Positions 16,481-25,687 of a stretch of DNA of 64,000 nucleotides are shown piece by piece. Position 1 is the stretch's first letter. Each line of letters opens with the position of its first letter. Both the position numbers and the translations under genes were made by a program. The notes under the pieces are model-generated. The model saw only the letters and a program-made list of their open reading frames with translations, had not been told where the DNA came from and ran no database searches. This DNA comes from an uncultured Muribaculaceae bacterium (GTDB taxonomy: Bacteria > Bacteroidota > Bacteroidia > Bacteroidales > Muribaculaceae), in contig CAKUJD010000006.1 in the NCBI GenBank assembly GCA_934661195.1, forward strand, positions 139,346 to 203,345, given 5' to 3'.

Positions 16481-18421
16481 ATGTCAGACAAAGAATACAC
16501 CGAGCAGCACTTTCCGCTGCTTGCAAGCATAAATTCGCCGGCCGACCTCAAGCGGCTGCCAGTGGAGCAGCTGCCTGAGGTGTGCAGCCAGATGCGCGGA
16601 TTCCTCATCCACGAGCTGGCGTCCAACCCCGGGCACTTCGCCTCGAGCATGGGCGCGGTGGAGATCAACGTGGCGCTGCACTATGTGTTCAACACCCCCG
16701 ACGACCGCATTGTGTGGGATGTGGGCCACCAGGCATATGCCCACAAGGTGCTCACCGGACGCCGCGACCGCTTTTGCCAGAATCGCAAGCTTGGCGGCCT
16801 CAGTGGCTTTCCCAACCCCGACGAGAGCCCCTACGACACCTTCACCGCCGGCCACGCCTCCAATTCCATTTCGGCCGCCTTAGGCATGTCGATAGCCGCC
16901 GAGCTCGAGCACTGCCCCGAGCGCAAGGTGGTGGCCGTGATTGGCGACGCCTCGATAAGCGGCGGCCTTGCCTTTGAGGGGCTCAACAACGCCTCGATTC
17001 ACAAAAACAACCTGATGATTGTGCTCAACGACAACGACATGTCGATTGACGCCAACGTGGGCGCGCTGGGCGAGTATATGACCGACCTCACCACCTCGCC
17101 CCGCTACAACAACGCGCGCTACCGCGCCTATCAGTTTCTGCGCCGGCACAAGGTGATCGACGACAGCCGCAAGGGCGCGCTGCTGCGCTTCAACAACGCT
17201 ATGAAGTCGCTGCTCACAGGGCAGCAAAACATATTTGAGGGCCTCAACATACGCTACTTCGGTCCATTCGACGGCCACGACGTGGTGAAACTGGTGAAGC
17301 TGTTTGGCGACATAAAGAATATGAGCGGGCCAAAAATTGTGCACCTGCACACGCGCAAGGGCAAGGGCTACGCCCCGGCCGAGCAGGATCCCGCCACGTG
17401 GCACGCCCCCGGCCGCTACGACGAGGCCACGGGCCGCCGCATCACCGAGAGCAGCGAGGGCAAGCCGCCCAAATACCAGGACGTGTTCGGACACACGCTG
17501 GTGGAGCTGGCAAAGGCCAACGACCGCATTGTGGGCATCACGGCGGCCATGCCCAGCGGCACGTCGATGTCGATGATGCAGCGCGAGTTCCCCGACCGCA
17601 CCTTCGACGTGGGCATATCGGAGGGCCACGCCGTGACATTCTCGGGCGGTCTGGCAAAGGACGGCATGCGCCCCTACTGCTGCATCTACAGCTCGTTTCT
17701 GCAGCGCGGCTTCGACGAGATTATCCACGACGTGGCCATACAGCGGCTGCCCGTCACCTTCTGCATCGACCGCGCCGGCATTGTGGGTGAGGACGGCGTG
17801 ACCCACCACGGCGCCTTCGACCTGGCCTATCTGCGCCTCATCCCCAACATGGTGGTGAGCGCCCCCATCAACGAGCACTGCCTGCGCAACCTCATGTACA
17901 CCGCCCAGGCCGCCGACTGCGGCCCCATGGCCATACGCTATCCGCGCGGCCGCGGTGTGCTCACCGACTGGCGCAACCCCATGCACGCCCTGCCCATAGG
18001 CCGCGGGCGCAAGCTCTCCGACGGCGACGGCCGCGTGGCCCTGCTAAGCATAGGCCACATAGGCAACGAGGCCGCCAAGGCCGTGGAGCAGTTGCGGGCA
18101 CAGGGCATCATGGTGGCACACTACGATATGATATTCCTTAAGCCCATCGACGAGCAGATACTCGCCGAGGCCACATCGGGCTACAGCCATGTGGTCACTG
18201 TGGAAGACGGCACCGTGTGCGGCGGCCTTGGCTCGGCAGTGGCCGAGTGGATCGCCTGCCACGGCTCGCGCGCCCGCCTCACGCGACTGGGCATGCCCGA
18301 TGAGTTTGTGCACCAGGGCACAGTGGCCCAGCTGCGCGCCATGTGCGGATTCGATGCCGACGGCATAGTGCGCTGCGTGCAGCGGCTGCTCAACAATGAA
18401 AACAATCAGCAAGACTCATGA
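16481..18421 (+). CDS. dxs: 1-deoxy-D-xylulose-5-phosphate synthase
   Basis: A 646-residue thiamine-diphosphate enzyme that condenses pyruvate and glyceraldehyde 3-phosphate, the first step of the MEP isoprenoid pathway, in the cytosol. Landmarks are SNPGHFASSMGAVE with the catalytic His near residue 52, DVGHQAY (80-86), the TDP/Mg motif GDASISGGLAFEGLNNA (from 155), the central HAVTFSGGLAKDG and the late DLAYLRLIPNMVV and YPRG segments. Length is normal. The TGA overlaps the trkA ATG (ATGA). The dxs-trkA-trkH order is common in Bacteroidales although the functions are unrelated. Confidence 0.97.
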   Translation: MSDKEYTEQHFPLLASINSPADLKRLPVEQLPEVCSQMRGFLIHELASNPGHFASSMGAVEINVALHYVFNTPDDRIVWDVGHQAYAHKVLTGRRDRFCQNRKLGGLSGFPNPDESPYDTFTAGHASNSISAALGMSIAAELEHCPERKVVAVIGDASISGGLAFEGLNNASIHKNNLMIVLNDNDMSIDANVGALGEYMTDLTTSPRYNNARYRAYQFLRRHKVIDDSRKGALLRFNNAMKSLLTGQQNIFEGLNIRYFGPFDGHDVVKLVKLFGDIKNMSGPKIVHLHTRKGKGYAPAEQDPATWHAPGRYDEATGRRITESSEGKPPKYQDVFGHTLVELAKANDRIVGITAAMPSGTSMSMMQREFPDRTFDVGISEGHAVTFSGGLAKDGMRPYCCIYSSFLQRGFDEIIHDVAIQRLPVTFCIDRAGIVGEDGVTHHGAFDLAYLRLIPNMVVSAPINEHCLRNLMYTAQAADCGPMAIRYPRGRGVLTDWRNPMHALPIGRGRKLSDGDGRVALLSIGHIGNEAAKAVEQLRAQGIMVAHYDMIFLKPIDEQILAEATSGYSHVVTVEDGTVCGGLGSAVAEWIACHGSRARLTRLGMPDEFVHQGTVAQLRAMCGFDADGIVRCVQRLLNNENNQQDS

Positions 18422-19749
18422 AGATAGTGATTGCCGGAGCCGGCGAGGTGGGGTCGCACCTGGCCAAAATGCTCTCTAACGAAAATCAGGACATCGTGGT
18501 CATCGACAACGACCAGGCCAAGCTGGCCAACCTCGACACCTACAACCTGATGACCATGCTCGGCGACCCTGTGTCGTTCTCGGCTCTCGAAAATGCAAGG
18601 GTGGGGGAGGCCGACCTGTTCATTGCAGTCACCCCCCACGAGACGCGCAACATCATATCGTGCTCCATGGCCAAGGACATGGGGGCTAAGAAGACGGTGG
18701 CGCGCATCGACAACGACGAGTTTCTCAACAAGCGCAACGCCGACTACTTTCACCATCTGGGCGTCGACGACCTCATATACCCCGAATATTTCGCAGGACT
18801 CGAAATAATGGGAGCGCTGAAGCACACCTGGGCCCGCAACTGGTTTGAGATGCTGGGCGGCGAGCTGATAGTGGTGGGCGTGAAGCTGCGCCAAAACGCC
18901 AAGATAGTGGGCAAGCGCTTCAAGGAGATAGGCGGCGTGAGCAACTTCTTGCACGTGAGCGCCATAAAGCACAACCGAGAAATCATCATCCCCCGTGGCG
19001 ACGACATGATAAGCGAAAACGACATCGCCTACATCTCCACCACGCGCGACCACCTCGACGATGTGATTGACATCTGCGGCAAGCGGCGCATCAGTGTGGA
19101 GCACCTGATGGTGATGGGCGGCACGCCCATAGCTGTGCAGCTGGCCAAGATGCTGGGCCACAAGGCACGCATCAAGCTATTCGACCGCGACCCCGAGCGC
19201 TGCCGGGTGCTCAGCGAGACGCTGCCCAACTGCAACGTGGTGTGCAGCGACGCCACCAACACCGACGTAATCGAGGAAGAGGGCATAGGCGACTGCGATG
19301 TGTTCATCGCCCTCACCGAGCATTCCGAGAGCAACATCCTCAGCTGCATCATGGCCAAAAACCACGGCGTGCGCAAGACCATAGCCGAAGTGGAGAACAT
19401 CCAGTTCATACCCGAGGCCGAGAGCCTGAACATAGGCACCGTGATCAACAAGAAGCTGTTGGCATCGAGCCGCATCTTCCAAATCATGCTCGACAACGAT
19501 GTGGACAACAGCAAGTGCCTGGCCCTGGCCGACGCCGAGGTGGCCGAACTCGAAATCAAGCCCGGCGCCAAGGTCACCCGCGGGCAGGTGAAAGACCTTA
19601 AGCTCAACCGCGACATGACCATTGCCGGCCTCTCGCGCAACGGCGTGGGCATGCTCGTCAAGGGCGACACCCAGTTGCAGGCGGGCGACCGTGTGGTGGT
19701 GTTCTGCCTGTCGGGCTCGCTGCACAAAATTGAAAAGATATTCGGCTAA
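18418..19749 (+). CDS. trkA: Trk potassium uptake regulatory subunit TrkA
   Basis: A 443-residue cytosolic protein with two RCK_N (NAD-binding) and two RCK_C modules. The first Rossmann motif is IAGAGEVGSHLA at residues 4-15; the second begins near MVMGGTPIAVQLAKMLG (about 225). The second RCK_C closes the protein. TrkA forms a ring under the TrkH channel and gates it in response to nucleotides. It overlaps dxs by 4 bp and precedes trkH by 16 bp. Both Rossmann loops keep most of the Gly residues, though the second reads GGTPIA rather than GxGxxG. Confidence 0.95.
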   Translation: MKIVIAGAGEVGSHLAKMLSNENQDIVVIDNDQAKLANLDTYNLMTMLGDPVSFSALENARVGEADLFIAVTPHETRNIISCSMAKDMGAKKTVARIDNDEFLNKRNADYFHHLGVDDLIYPEYFAGLEIMGALKHTWARNWFEMLGGELIVVGVKLRQNAKIVGKRFKEIGGVSNFLHVSAIKHNREIIIPRGDDMISENDIAYISTTRDHLDDVIDICGKRRISVEHLMVMGGTPIAVQLAKMLGHKARIKLFDRDPERCRVLSETLPNCNVVCSDATNTDVIEEEGIGDCDVFIALTEHSESNILSCIMAKNHGVRKTIAEVENIQFIPEAESLNIGTVINKKLLASSRIFQIMLDNDVDNSKCLALADAEVAELEIKPGAKVTRGQVKDLKLNRDMTIAGLSRNGVGMLVKGDTQLQAGDRVVVFCLSGSLHKIEKIFG

Positions 19750-19765
19750 ACACTCCATACGCACG

Positions 19766-21250
19766 ATGCACAACCAACAAATCACAACGCAAAGCCTCAA
19801 CTTCCCCATAGTGCTGCGCTTCATGGGCTGGCTGCTGATGATAGAGGCCGGATTCATGGTGCTGCCCGCCGTGGTGTCGCTCATCTTCAGCGAGACGGCC
19901 ACCGCCATGCAGTTTGCCTGCTCGGCGGCCGTCACAGTGGCCTGCGGCGCACTCATGACGTTCGGCATCCGCCCCTCGTCGATGACCATGCGCAAGCGCG
20001 AGGGCATATTCCTCACAGCCATAGTGTGGGTGCTGTTCTCGGCCTTCGGCATGCTGCCGTTTCTGCTGAGCGGCACCATCACCAACGTCACCGACGCCTA
20101 CTTCGAAACCATGTCGGGCTTCACCACCACCGGCGCCACGGTGATCCGCCACCTCGACAATTTGCCCCACGGCATACTCTTCTGGCGCTCGCTCACCCAC
20201 TGGATAGGCGGCATGGGAATCATCCTGTTCACGCTGGCCGTGCTGCCCATGCTCAACTACAAAGGCGGCATATCGCTGTTCAACGCCGAGGTCACCGGCA
20301 TCACCCACGAGCGCATGCGCCCCCGCATCAGCCAGACGGCCAAAGACCTGTGGCTCGTGTACATAGTGCTCACCGTGGCCATGACGCTGCTGCTGATTCC
20401 GCCCATGGGCTGGTTCGACGCCCTGTGCCACACGCTGGCCACCGTCAGCACCGGCGGCTTCTCGACCAAGGACAACGGACTCATCTACTGGAGCAACCAC
20501 TACATCGACGCCGTGGTGCTGGTGTTCATGTTCCTTGGCGGCATCAACTTCACCCTGCTGTGGGCCGCCGCATGTGGCAACTTCAAGCCACTGCGCCACA
20601 GCGACACCTTCAAGTGGTACACCTGGGTGGTGATTGGCACCTCGGTCGTCATCATTGCGCGCATGGCCTATGAGGGTTTCTGCCCATCGTGGCTCGACCG
20701 CGTGATGCTGGCCACCTTCGACACCGTGTCGGCCATCACCTCCACAGGCTTCTCAACCATCAACTATGAGCAGTCGGGCGAGTTCATCTCGTTTCTGCTG
20801 ATGGTGGTCATGTTTTTCGGCGGCATGGCTGGCTCTACTGCCGGCGGCGCCAAAATCGACCGCATGATAGTGATGCTGAAAAACACCAAAAACGAGTTCT
20901 ACCGCGTGCTGCACCCCAACTCGGTGCGCAGTGTGTGGGTCGACAACCGCGCCATCTCGCACGACGTGGTGGCCAAGTGCGTCGCATTCCTGGCCATATT
21001 CGTGCTCATAATAGTGGCCGGAGCCCTGCTGCTGGCCCTCATGGGCATGCCCATATTCGACTCCCTATTCACCAGCATGTCGGCCATCAGCAACATAGGC
21101 ATGGGCTATGGCGTGACAGGCGTCGACGGCTCGTTTGCCAACGTGCCGTGCCTCGGCAAGTGGCTGCTGGTGTTTGAGATGCTCATAGGCCGCCTCGAGC
21201 TGTTCACCGTGCTGGTGGTGTTCACCCGCGGCTTCTGGGTCAAAGAGTAG
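19766..21250 (+). CDS. trkH: Trk/Ktr potassium channel subunit TrkH
   Basis: A 494-residue polytopic membrane protein with about ten membrane spans arranged as four M1-P-M2-like repeats. Selectivity-filter-like segments with conserved Gly are visible, for example MSGFTTTGATV, LATVSTGGFSTKDNG, TVSAITSTGFSTIN and SAISNIGMGYG. TrkH conducts K+ across the inner membrane under TrkA control. I start at ATG 19766 because the in-frame extension upstream lies within trkA and is Ala/Arg-rich in an out-of-frame manner. The C-terminus ends FTRGFWVKE, typical of the family. Confidence 0.95.
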   Translation: MHNQQITTQSLNFPIVLRFMGWLLMIEAGFMVLPAVVSLIFSETATAMQFACSAAVTVACGALMTFGIRPSSMTMRKREGIFLTAIVWVLFSAFGMLPFLLSGTITNVTDAYFETMSGFTTTGATVIRHLDNLPHGILFWRSLTHWIGGMGIILFTLAVLPMLNYKGGISLFNAEVTGITHERMRPRISQTAKDLWLVYIVLTVAMTLLLIPPMGWFDALCHTLATVSTGGFSTKDNGLIYWSNHYIDAVVLVFMFLGGINFTLLWAAACGNFKPLRHSDTFKWYTWVVIGTSVVIIARMAYEGFCPSWLDRVMLATFDTVSAITSTGFSTINYEQSGEFISFLLMVVMFFGGMAGSTAGGAKIDRMIVMLKNTKNEFYRVLHPNSVRSVWVDNRAISHDVVAKCVAFLAIFVLIIVAGALLLALMGMPIFDSLFTSMSAISNIGMGYGVTGVDGSFANVPCLGKWLLVFEMLIGRLELFTVLVVFTRGFWVKE

Positions 21251-21454
21251 CCACACAGCCCAGCACAGAAGCAAAAAAACAACCAAGGTGTGAACGATTT
21301 GGGCCCTCCCCACCACTATTTTTGCTTCCAGTAAAACCCAAGGCATTTTAATCTGGCATTACGGGCGCTAATCGCTTCTGTAACCCAATTAAAATCGCTA
21401 TCTTTACACTCCCGTTTGCGCCACGCGGCGCTTGAAGACAGAATTTTTTAGATC

Positions 21455-23986
21455 ATGAAACAAAATAAAGAAAAGGAATTACACGACTTCACCCCCGACA
21501 CGTCGGGCCTGACCGAGAGCGAAGAGTATAAGCGCAAAAAGCGGCTCGAAGAGGAGCGCAAGGCTGCCAACACCACCGTTGGACAGCGCCTGTCGGCCTT
21601 CTTTGGCAGTTATCGCACGCGGCTGGCCGCGGGCGTGGCCATGCTGTTGGCCGGCATCTACTTCTTTCTGTCGTTTTTCAGCTACATGTTTCTCTCGGCC
21701 GGGCAGGCCGACCAGAGCCGCGTGGTGCAGTATGGCGTGATGCAGAACGCCGCCGACGCCTCGCAAATCCACAATGCCGGGGCAGCCATCGGCGCCTCGG
21801 TGTCGGAGTTCTTTATTTCCGATGGGGTGGGGGTGGCGGCCTTCATCATGGTGCTGTGGTTCATCACCATAGGCGTGCGCCTTTTGCGCCAGGGCAAGCG
21901 TGTGTTCTTTTTCTCCTACACGCTGCTGTGCCTCTACGGCACCTTTGCCTGCTCGATGCTGGTGGGCGTGTTCACCAAAGACATTCCGGTCACTTTCTTC
22001 CAGCTTGGCGGTGCGTTTGGCTATTTTGCCAATATTTGGCTCGAGCGGTTAGTGGGCATGTATGGCATGTATGCCGTCAACCTTATCATCGCCCTTGTGT
22101 GGGTGCTGCTGTGCTACAACACCATCAGCCTCATCTACTTCAGAGCGCGCAAGCGCCTTAGCAAAATCAACGACCGTCTGCGCGACGACGCTTCGGAAGA
22201 AGGTCAGCAGCAAGGCATGAAGACGTTTCTCGGCGACAGCCACAAAACCACTGCCAAGCGGCAGCCCGAGCAGCCCTCAGCCCCCGAGCCGCATCCATTG
22301 CCGCTCGACCATGCTGCACCCGCACCAGTGCAGCCAAAGCGCCGCCGTGCCAGTGCGGTGCCTGAGCCTGTGAAGCCCGAGCCTGAGCCCGCTGGCGAGG
22401 CCGAGCAGATGAAGGACTTTGCCAAGACCAGCCACCCCAGCGGCGAGCGCTTCAACGACCCCACCTATGAGTACACCGACTACCACTTTCCCACGCTCGA
22501 CCTGCTGCAAAAAATTGAGATGCGCACCGACCGCGTTGATGTGGAGGAGCAGGAGAGCAACAAGCGCCGCATCACCGACACGCTGCGCAACTATGGCATC
22601 GAGATAAAGAACATCGAGGTGCACGTGGGGCCCACGGTCACCCTGTTTGAGATTGTGCCGCAAGATGGTGTGCGCATCTCAAAAATCCGCGGCCTTGAAG
22701 ACGACATAGCCCTGAGCCTCGCAGCCCTGGGCATACGCATAATCGCGCCTATGCCGGGCCGAGGCACCATTGGCATCGAGGTGCCAAACCGCGACCCGCA
22801 GGTGGTGCCCATGTACGAGGTGCTGCGCTCCAAGGCTTTTCAGGAGTCGCGCGCCGCGCTGCCCATGGTGCTTGGCTGCACGGTGAGCAACGAGGTGTTT
22901 GTGGCCGACCTCACCAAGATGCCCCACTTGCTGGTGGCCGGTGCCACAGGTCAAGGCAAGTCGGTGGGCCTTAACGCCATCATCACATCGCTCCTCTACA
23001 AAAAAGGCCCGTCGGAGCTTAAGTTTGTGCTTGTCGACCCCAAGAAGGTGGAGTTCAGCCTGTATGCCGACCTCGAAAAATACTTCTTTGCCAAGGTCCC
23101 TGGCGAAGACCGCTGCATAGTCACCGACACCGACAAGGTGGTGCTCACACTCAACTCGGTGGTGCAGGAGATGGAAAACCGCTATCAGGTGCTCGAAGAG
23201 GTGAAGGTGCGCAAGGTGGAGGACTACAACGCCAAGTGGCGCGGCGGCCTGCGCAACGAGAAGGACTCAAGTGGCGAATACTACAAGTATATGCCCTACA
23301 TAGTGGTGATAGTCGATGAGTTTGCCGACCTCATCATGACGGCCGGCAAGGAGGTGGAGACCCCCATAGTGCGCATTGCCCAAAAGGCCCGCGCCGTGGG
23401 CATCCACATGATCATCGCCACCCAGCGCCCGTCGTCTAACGTCATCACGGGCTTAATCAAGGCCAACTTTCCGGGCCGCATAGCCTTCCGCGTGACGCAG
23501 GGCATCGACAGCCGCATCATCCTCGACCGTCCAGGCGCGCAGCAGCTCATTGGCCGCGGCGACATGCTGTTCTCGGCCAACGGCGAGATCACCCGCTTGC
23601 AGTGCCCGCTGGTCGACACGCCCGATGTGGAGCGCATATGCGACTACATCAAGGAGCAGGAAGACGCCGACAAGAACATTAATCACGAGGAGCCATTCAT
23701 GCTGCCTGAGGGCCTTGCCGGCAGCGACTCCGACGGCGCAGTGGGAGGCGGCAACGCATCCGACCGCGACCCCCTCTTCGAAGAGGCTGTGAAGTGGATT
23801 GTGCAAGGCGAGACGGCCTCCACGTCGTCGCTGCAGCGGCGCTACCAGATAGGCTACAACCGGGCAGGCCGCATAATGGACCAGATGGAGTCGGCGGGCA
23901 TCGTGGGAGCCGCGCAGGGCGGCAAGCCGCGCAAGGTGCTCATCGACCCCATGCAGGCCGACATGATGTTTTCAAAGCAACAATAA
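21455..23986 (+). CDS. ftsK: DNA translocase FtsK/SpoIIIE
   Basis: An 843-residue protein with four membrane spans (about 50-230), a Pro/Glu/Lys-rich linker (about 260-330), the alpha/beta motor with Walker A GATGQGKS near residue 495 and Walker B IVVIVDEFADL near 613, and a C-terminal winged-helix gamma domain (EEAVKWIVQGETASTSSLQRRYQIGYNRAGRIMDQ region) that reads polar DNA motifs. FtsK pumps chromosome dimers apart at the septum and works with XerCD. The ATG at 21455 follows an AT-rich 200-bp gap. The lolA-like gene starts 28 bp after it, as is common in Bacteroidales. Confidence 0.96.
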   Translation: MKQNKEKELHDFTPDTSGLTESEEYKRKKRLEEERKAANTTVGQRLSAFFGSYRTRLAAGVAMLLAGIYFFLSFFSYMFLSAGQADQSRVVQYGVMQNAADASQIHNAGAAIGASVSEFFISDGVGVAAFIMVLWFITIGVRLLRQGKRVFFFSYTLLCLYGTFACSMLVGVFTKDIPVTFFQLGGAFGYFANIWLERLVGMYGMYAVNLIIALVWVLLCYNTISLIYFRARKRLSKINDRLRDDASEEGQQQGMKTFLGDSHKTTAKRQPEQPSAPEPHPLPLDHAAPAPVQPKRRRASAVPEPVKPEPEPAGEAEQMKDFAKTSHPSGERFNDPTYEYTDYHFPTLDLLQKIEMRTDRVDVEEQESNKRRITDTLRNYGIEIKNIEVHVGPTVTLFEIVPQDGVRISKIRGLEDDIALSLAALGIRIIAPMPGRGTIGIEVPNRDPQVVPMYEVLRSKAFQESRAALPMVLGCTVSNEVFVADLTKMPHLLVAGATGQGKSVGLNAIITSLLYKKGPSELKFVLVDPKKVEFSLYADLEKYFFAKVPGEDRCIVTDTDKVVLTLNSVVQEMENRYQVLEEVKVRKVEDYNAKWRGGLRNEKDSSGEYYKYMPYIVVIVDEFADLIMTAGKEVETPIVRIAQKARAVGIHMIIATQRPSSNVITGLIKANFPGRIAFRVTQGIDSRIILDRPGAQQLIGRGDMLFSANGEITRLQCPLVDTPDVERICDYIKEQEDADKNINHEEPFMLPEGLAGSDSDGAVGGGNASDRDPLFEEAVKWIVQGETASTSSLQRRYQIGYNRAGRIMDQMESAGIVGAAQGGKPRKVLIDPMQADMMFSKQQ

Positions 23987-24014
23987 ATAGCATTCATAGA
24001 AATATAGTTTTATT

Positions 24015-24629
24015 ATGAGAAAAGTTTTATTTGCACTGATAATGCTGGTGGTCGCAGCGGCCGGAGCCGGCGCACAGACCCCGGCCGCCATGCTCGACAA
24101 GGCTGTGGCCTCGCTCCGAGCCAGCGGCACGGTGAGCGCCGCCTACAGCGTCAGCTCGCCGCAAGGGTCATATTCAGGCACCATAGTGATGAGCGGGTCG
24201 AAGTTCCGCATGCTCTCACGCCCCGTGAAGTGCTGGTACGACGGCCGCACGCAGTGGTCATATTCTGTGGCCACTGGCGAGGTCAACGTCACTACCCCCA
24301 CTGCCGCCGACCTGCAGATGGTGAACCCCTATGCCGCTGCGCAGGGCTTCAAGACCAACTTCAATATGTGGAAAGCCCGCACGCAAGTGGCCGGCTCATA
24401 CACCATCAAGCTCATGCCCAAAAAGCGCAGGAGCAACATCCGTCAGATACTGCTCTACATCGCCAACGGCTCGTGCCAAATCAAAAAGGCCCGATTCGAG
24501 ATGACCAACGGCACCGCCACCACGGTGACCATAAGCAACTACAAGACACACGTCAGCTATCCCGCAAGCACGTTCACATTCAGCAAAAAACTGGTGCCCG
24601 CAGGAGTGCAGGTGGTGGATCTGCGCTGA
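24015..24629 (+). CDS. LolA-like outer-membrane lipoprotein carrier protein
   Basis: A 204-residue secreted protein with a clear signal peptide (MRKVLFALIMLVVAAAGAGAQ, cut after AGA). The rest looks like the half-barrel of LolA: alternating strands with the family's early ASLRASGTVSAAYSV, SGTIVMSGSKFRM and CWYDGRTQWSYS segments. LolA carries lipoproteins across the periplasm from LolCDE to the outer membrane. Bacteroidota homologues (PF16584-like) are divergent, so the exact carrier role is inferred. Position directly after ftsK is typical and may reflect a shared promoter. Confidence 0.82.
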   Translation: MRKVLFALIMLVVAAAGAGAQTPAAMLDKAVASLRASGTVSAAYSVSSPQGSYSGTIVMSGSKFRMLSRPVKCWYDGRTQWSYSVATGEVNVTTPTAADLQMVNPYAAAQGFKTNFNMWKARTQVAGSYTIKLMPKKRRSNIRQILLYIANGSCQIKKARFEMTNGTATTVTISNYKTHVSYPASTFTFSKKLVPAGVQVVDLR

Positions 24630-24663
24630 CACACACACAATTTCAATTAACAACACAAGCATT

Positions 24664-25599
24664 ATGACAACGAAAGTAAAAACACTCATCATAGGCTCTG
24701 GCCCCGCAGGCTATACGGCGGCCATCTATCTGTCGCGCGCTGGTGTCAGCAGCGTGCTCTTTGAGGGTCAGCAGCCCGGTGGACAGCTCACACAGACCAC
24801 CACCATCGAGAATTTCCCCGGTTTCCCCGACGGCGTCGACGGCTTCCAGCTGATGGACTACATGCGCCGCCAGGCCGTGAACGTGGGCGCCGATCTGCGC
24901 AACGGTGTGGTCACCTCCATCCGCCTTGACCAGTGCCCGTTCGTTGCCACTCTCGACAGCGGCGACACCGTTGAGGCCGACACCGTGATAGTGGCCACAG
25001 GAGCTTCGGCCAAATACCTCGGCCTGCCCGATGAAAAGAAATATGCAGGGCAGGGTGTGAGCGCATGCGCCACCTGCGACGGCTTCTTCTACCGCAAAAA
25101 GGTGGTGGCAGTCGTCGGTGGCGGCGACACTGCCTGCGAGGAGGCACACTACCTCAGCAACCTCGCCAAAAAAGTGTATATGATAGTGCGCAAAGACCAC
25201 CTACGCGCCTCGGCCGCCATGCAGCGGCGCGTCAACGAAAAGGACAACATCGAAATCCTCTATAACACCAACACCCTCGGCCTCTTTGGCGATGGAGGGG
25301 TGCAGGGCGCCCACCTCGTGCGCCACAAGGGCACTCCTGAGGCGCAGGAGTTCGACATCGCCATCGACGGCTTCTTCCTGGCCATCGGACACCGTCCCAA
25401 CACCGACTTCCTCGGCGGCCAGCTAGAGCTCGACGAGCAGGGCTACATCCTCACCCAGCCCGACGGCACCACGGCCACCAGCGTGCCTGGCGTGTTTGCC
25501 GCCGGCGACGTGGCCGATCCGCGCTACCGCCAGGCCGTAGCCGCCGCCGGCACCGGCTGCCGCGCCGCCCTCGACGCCGAAAAATACCTCGCCCGCTAA
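24664..25599 (+). CDS. trxB: Thioredoxin-disulfide reductase
   Basis: A 311-residue FAD/NADPH enzyme that keeps thioredoxin reduced. The FAD-binding motif is IIGSGPAGYTAA (9-20), the redox-active pair C135-x-x-C138 lies in SACATCDGFFYRKK, the NADPH motif VAVVGGGDTACEEA follows, and the second FAD contact GVFAAGDVADPRYRQ is near the C-terminus. Length and motifs are normal. It begins 34 bp after the LolA-like gene. A strong hairpin follows the stop and separates it from the convergent G3E gene. Confidence 0.97.
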   Translation: MTTKVKTLIIGSGPAGYTAAIYLSRAGVSSVLFEGQQPGGQLTQTTTIENFPGFPDGVDGFQLMDYMRRQAVNVGADLRNGVVTSIRLDQCPFVATLDSGDTVEADTVIVATGASAKYLGLPDEKKYAGQGVSACATCDGFFYRKKVVAVVGGGDTACEEAHYLSNLAKKVYMIVRKDHLRASAAMQRRVNEKDNIEILYNTNTLGLFGDGGVQGAHLVRHKGTPEAQEFDIAIDGFFLAIGHRPNTDFLGGQLELDEQGYILTQPDGTTATSVPGVFAAGDVADPRYRQAVAAAGTGCRAALDAEKYLAR

Positions 25600-25623
25600 T
25601 CCCGCCACTTGGCAATAACGCAA

Positions 25624-25659
25624 ACAGGGCCTTGGGAGTCATGATTCCCAAGGCCCTGT
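25624..25659. terminator. Bidirectional terminator hairpin between trxB and the G3E GTPase gene
   Basis: A perfect 14-bp stem (25624-25637 with 25646-25659, ACAGGGCCTTGGGA and its complement) with an 8-base loop in the 88-bp gap between convergent genes. Confidence 0.75.
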
Positions 25660-25687
25660 CTTACTCTATGTGGGTGGAGTGTGAGGA

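Noticed and set aside
16458..16496. Resemblance of the dxs upstream sequence (ATAATAGAGAGA ... ATGTCAGACAAA) to the 29261 repeat
   Set aside because: Only partial, no inverted arm, and the ATGTCAGACAAA part is the dxs start itself; probably coincidence.
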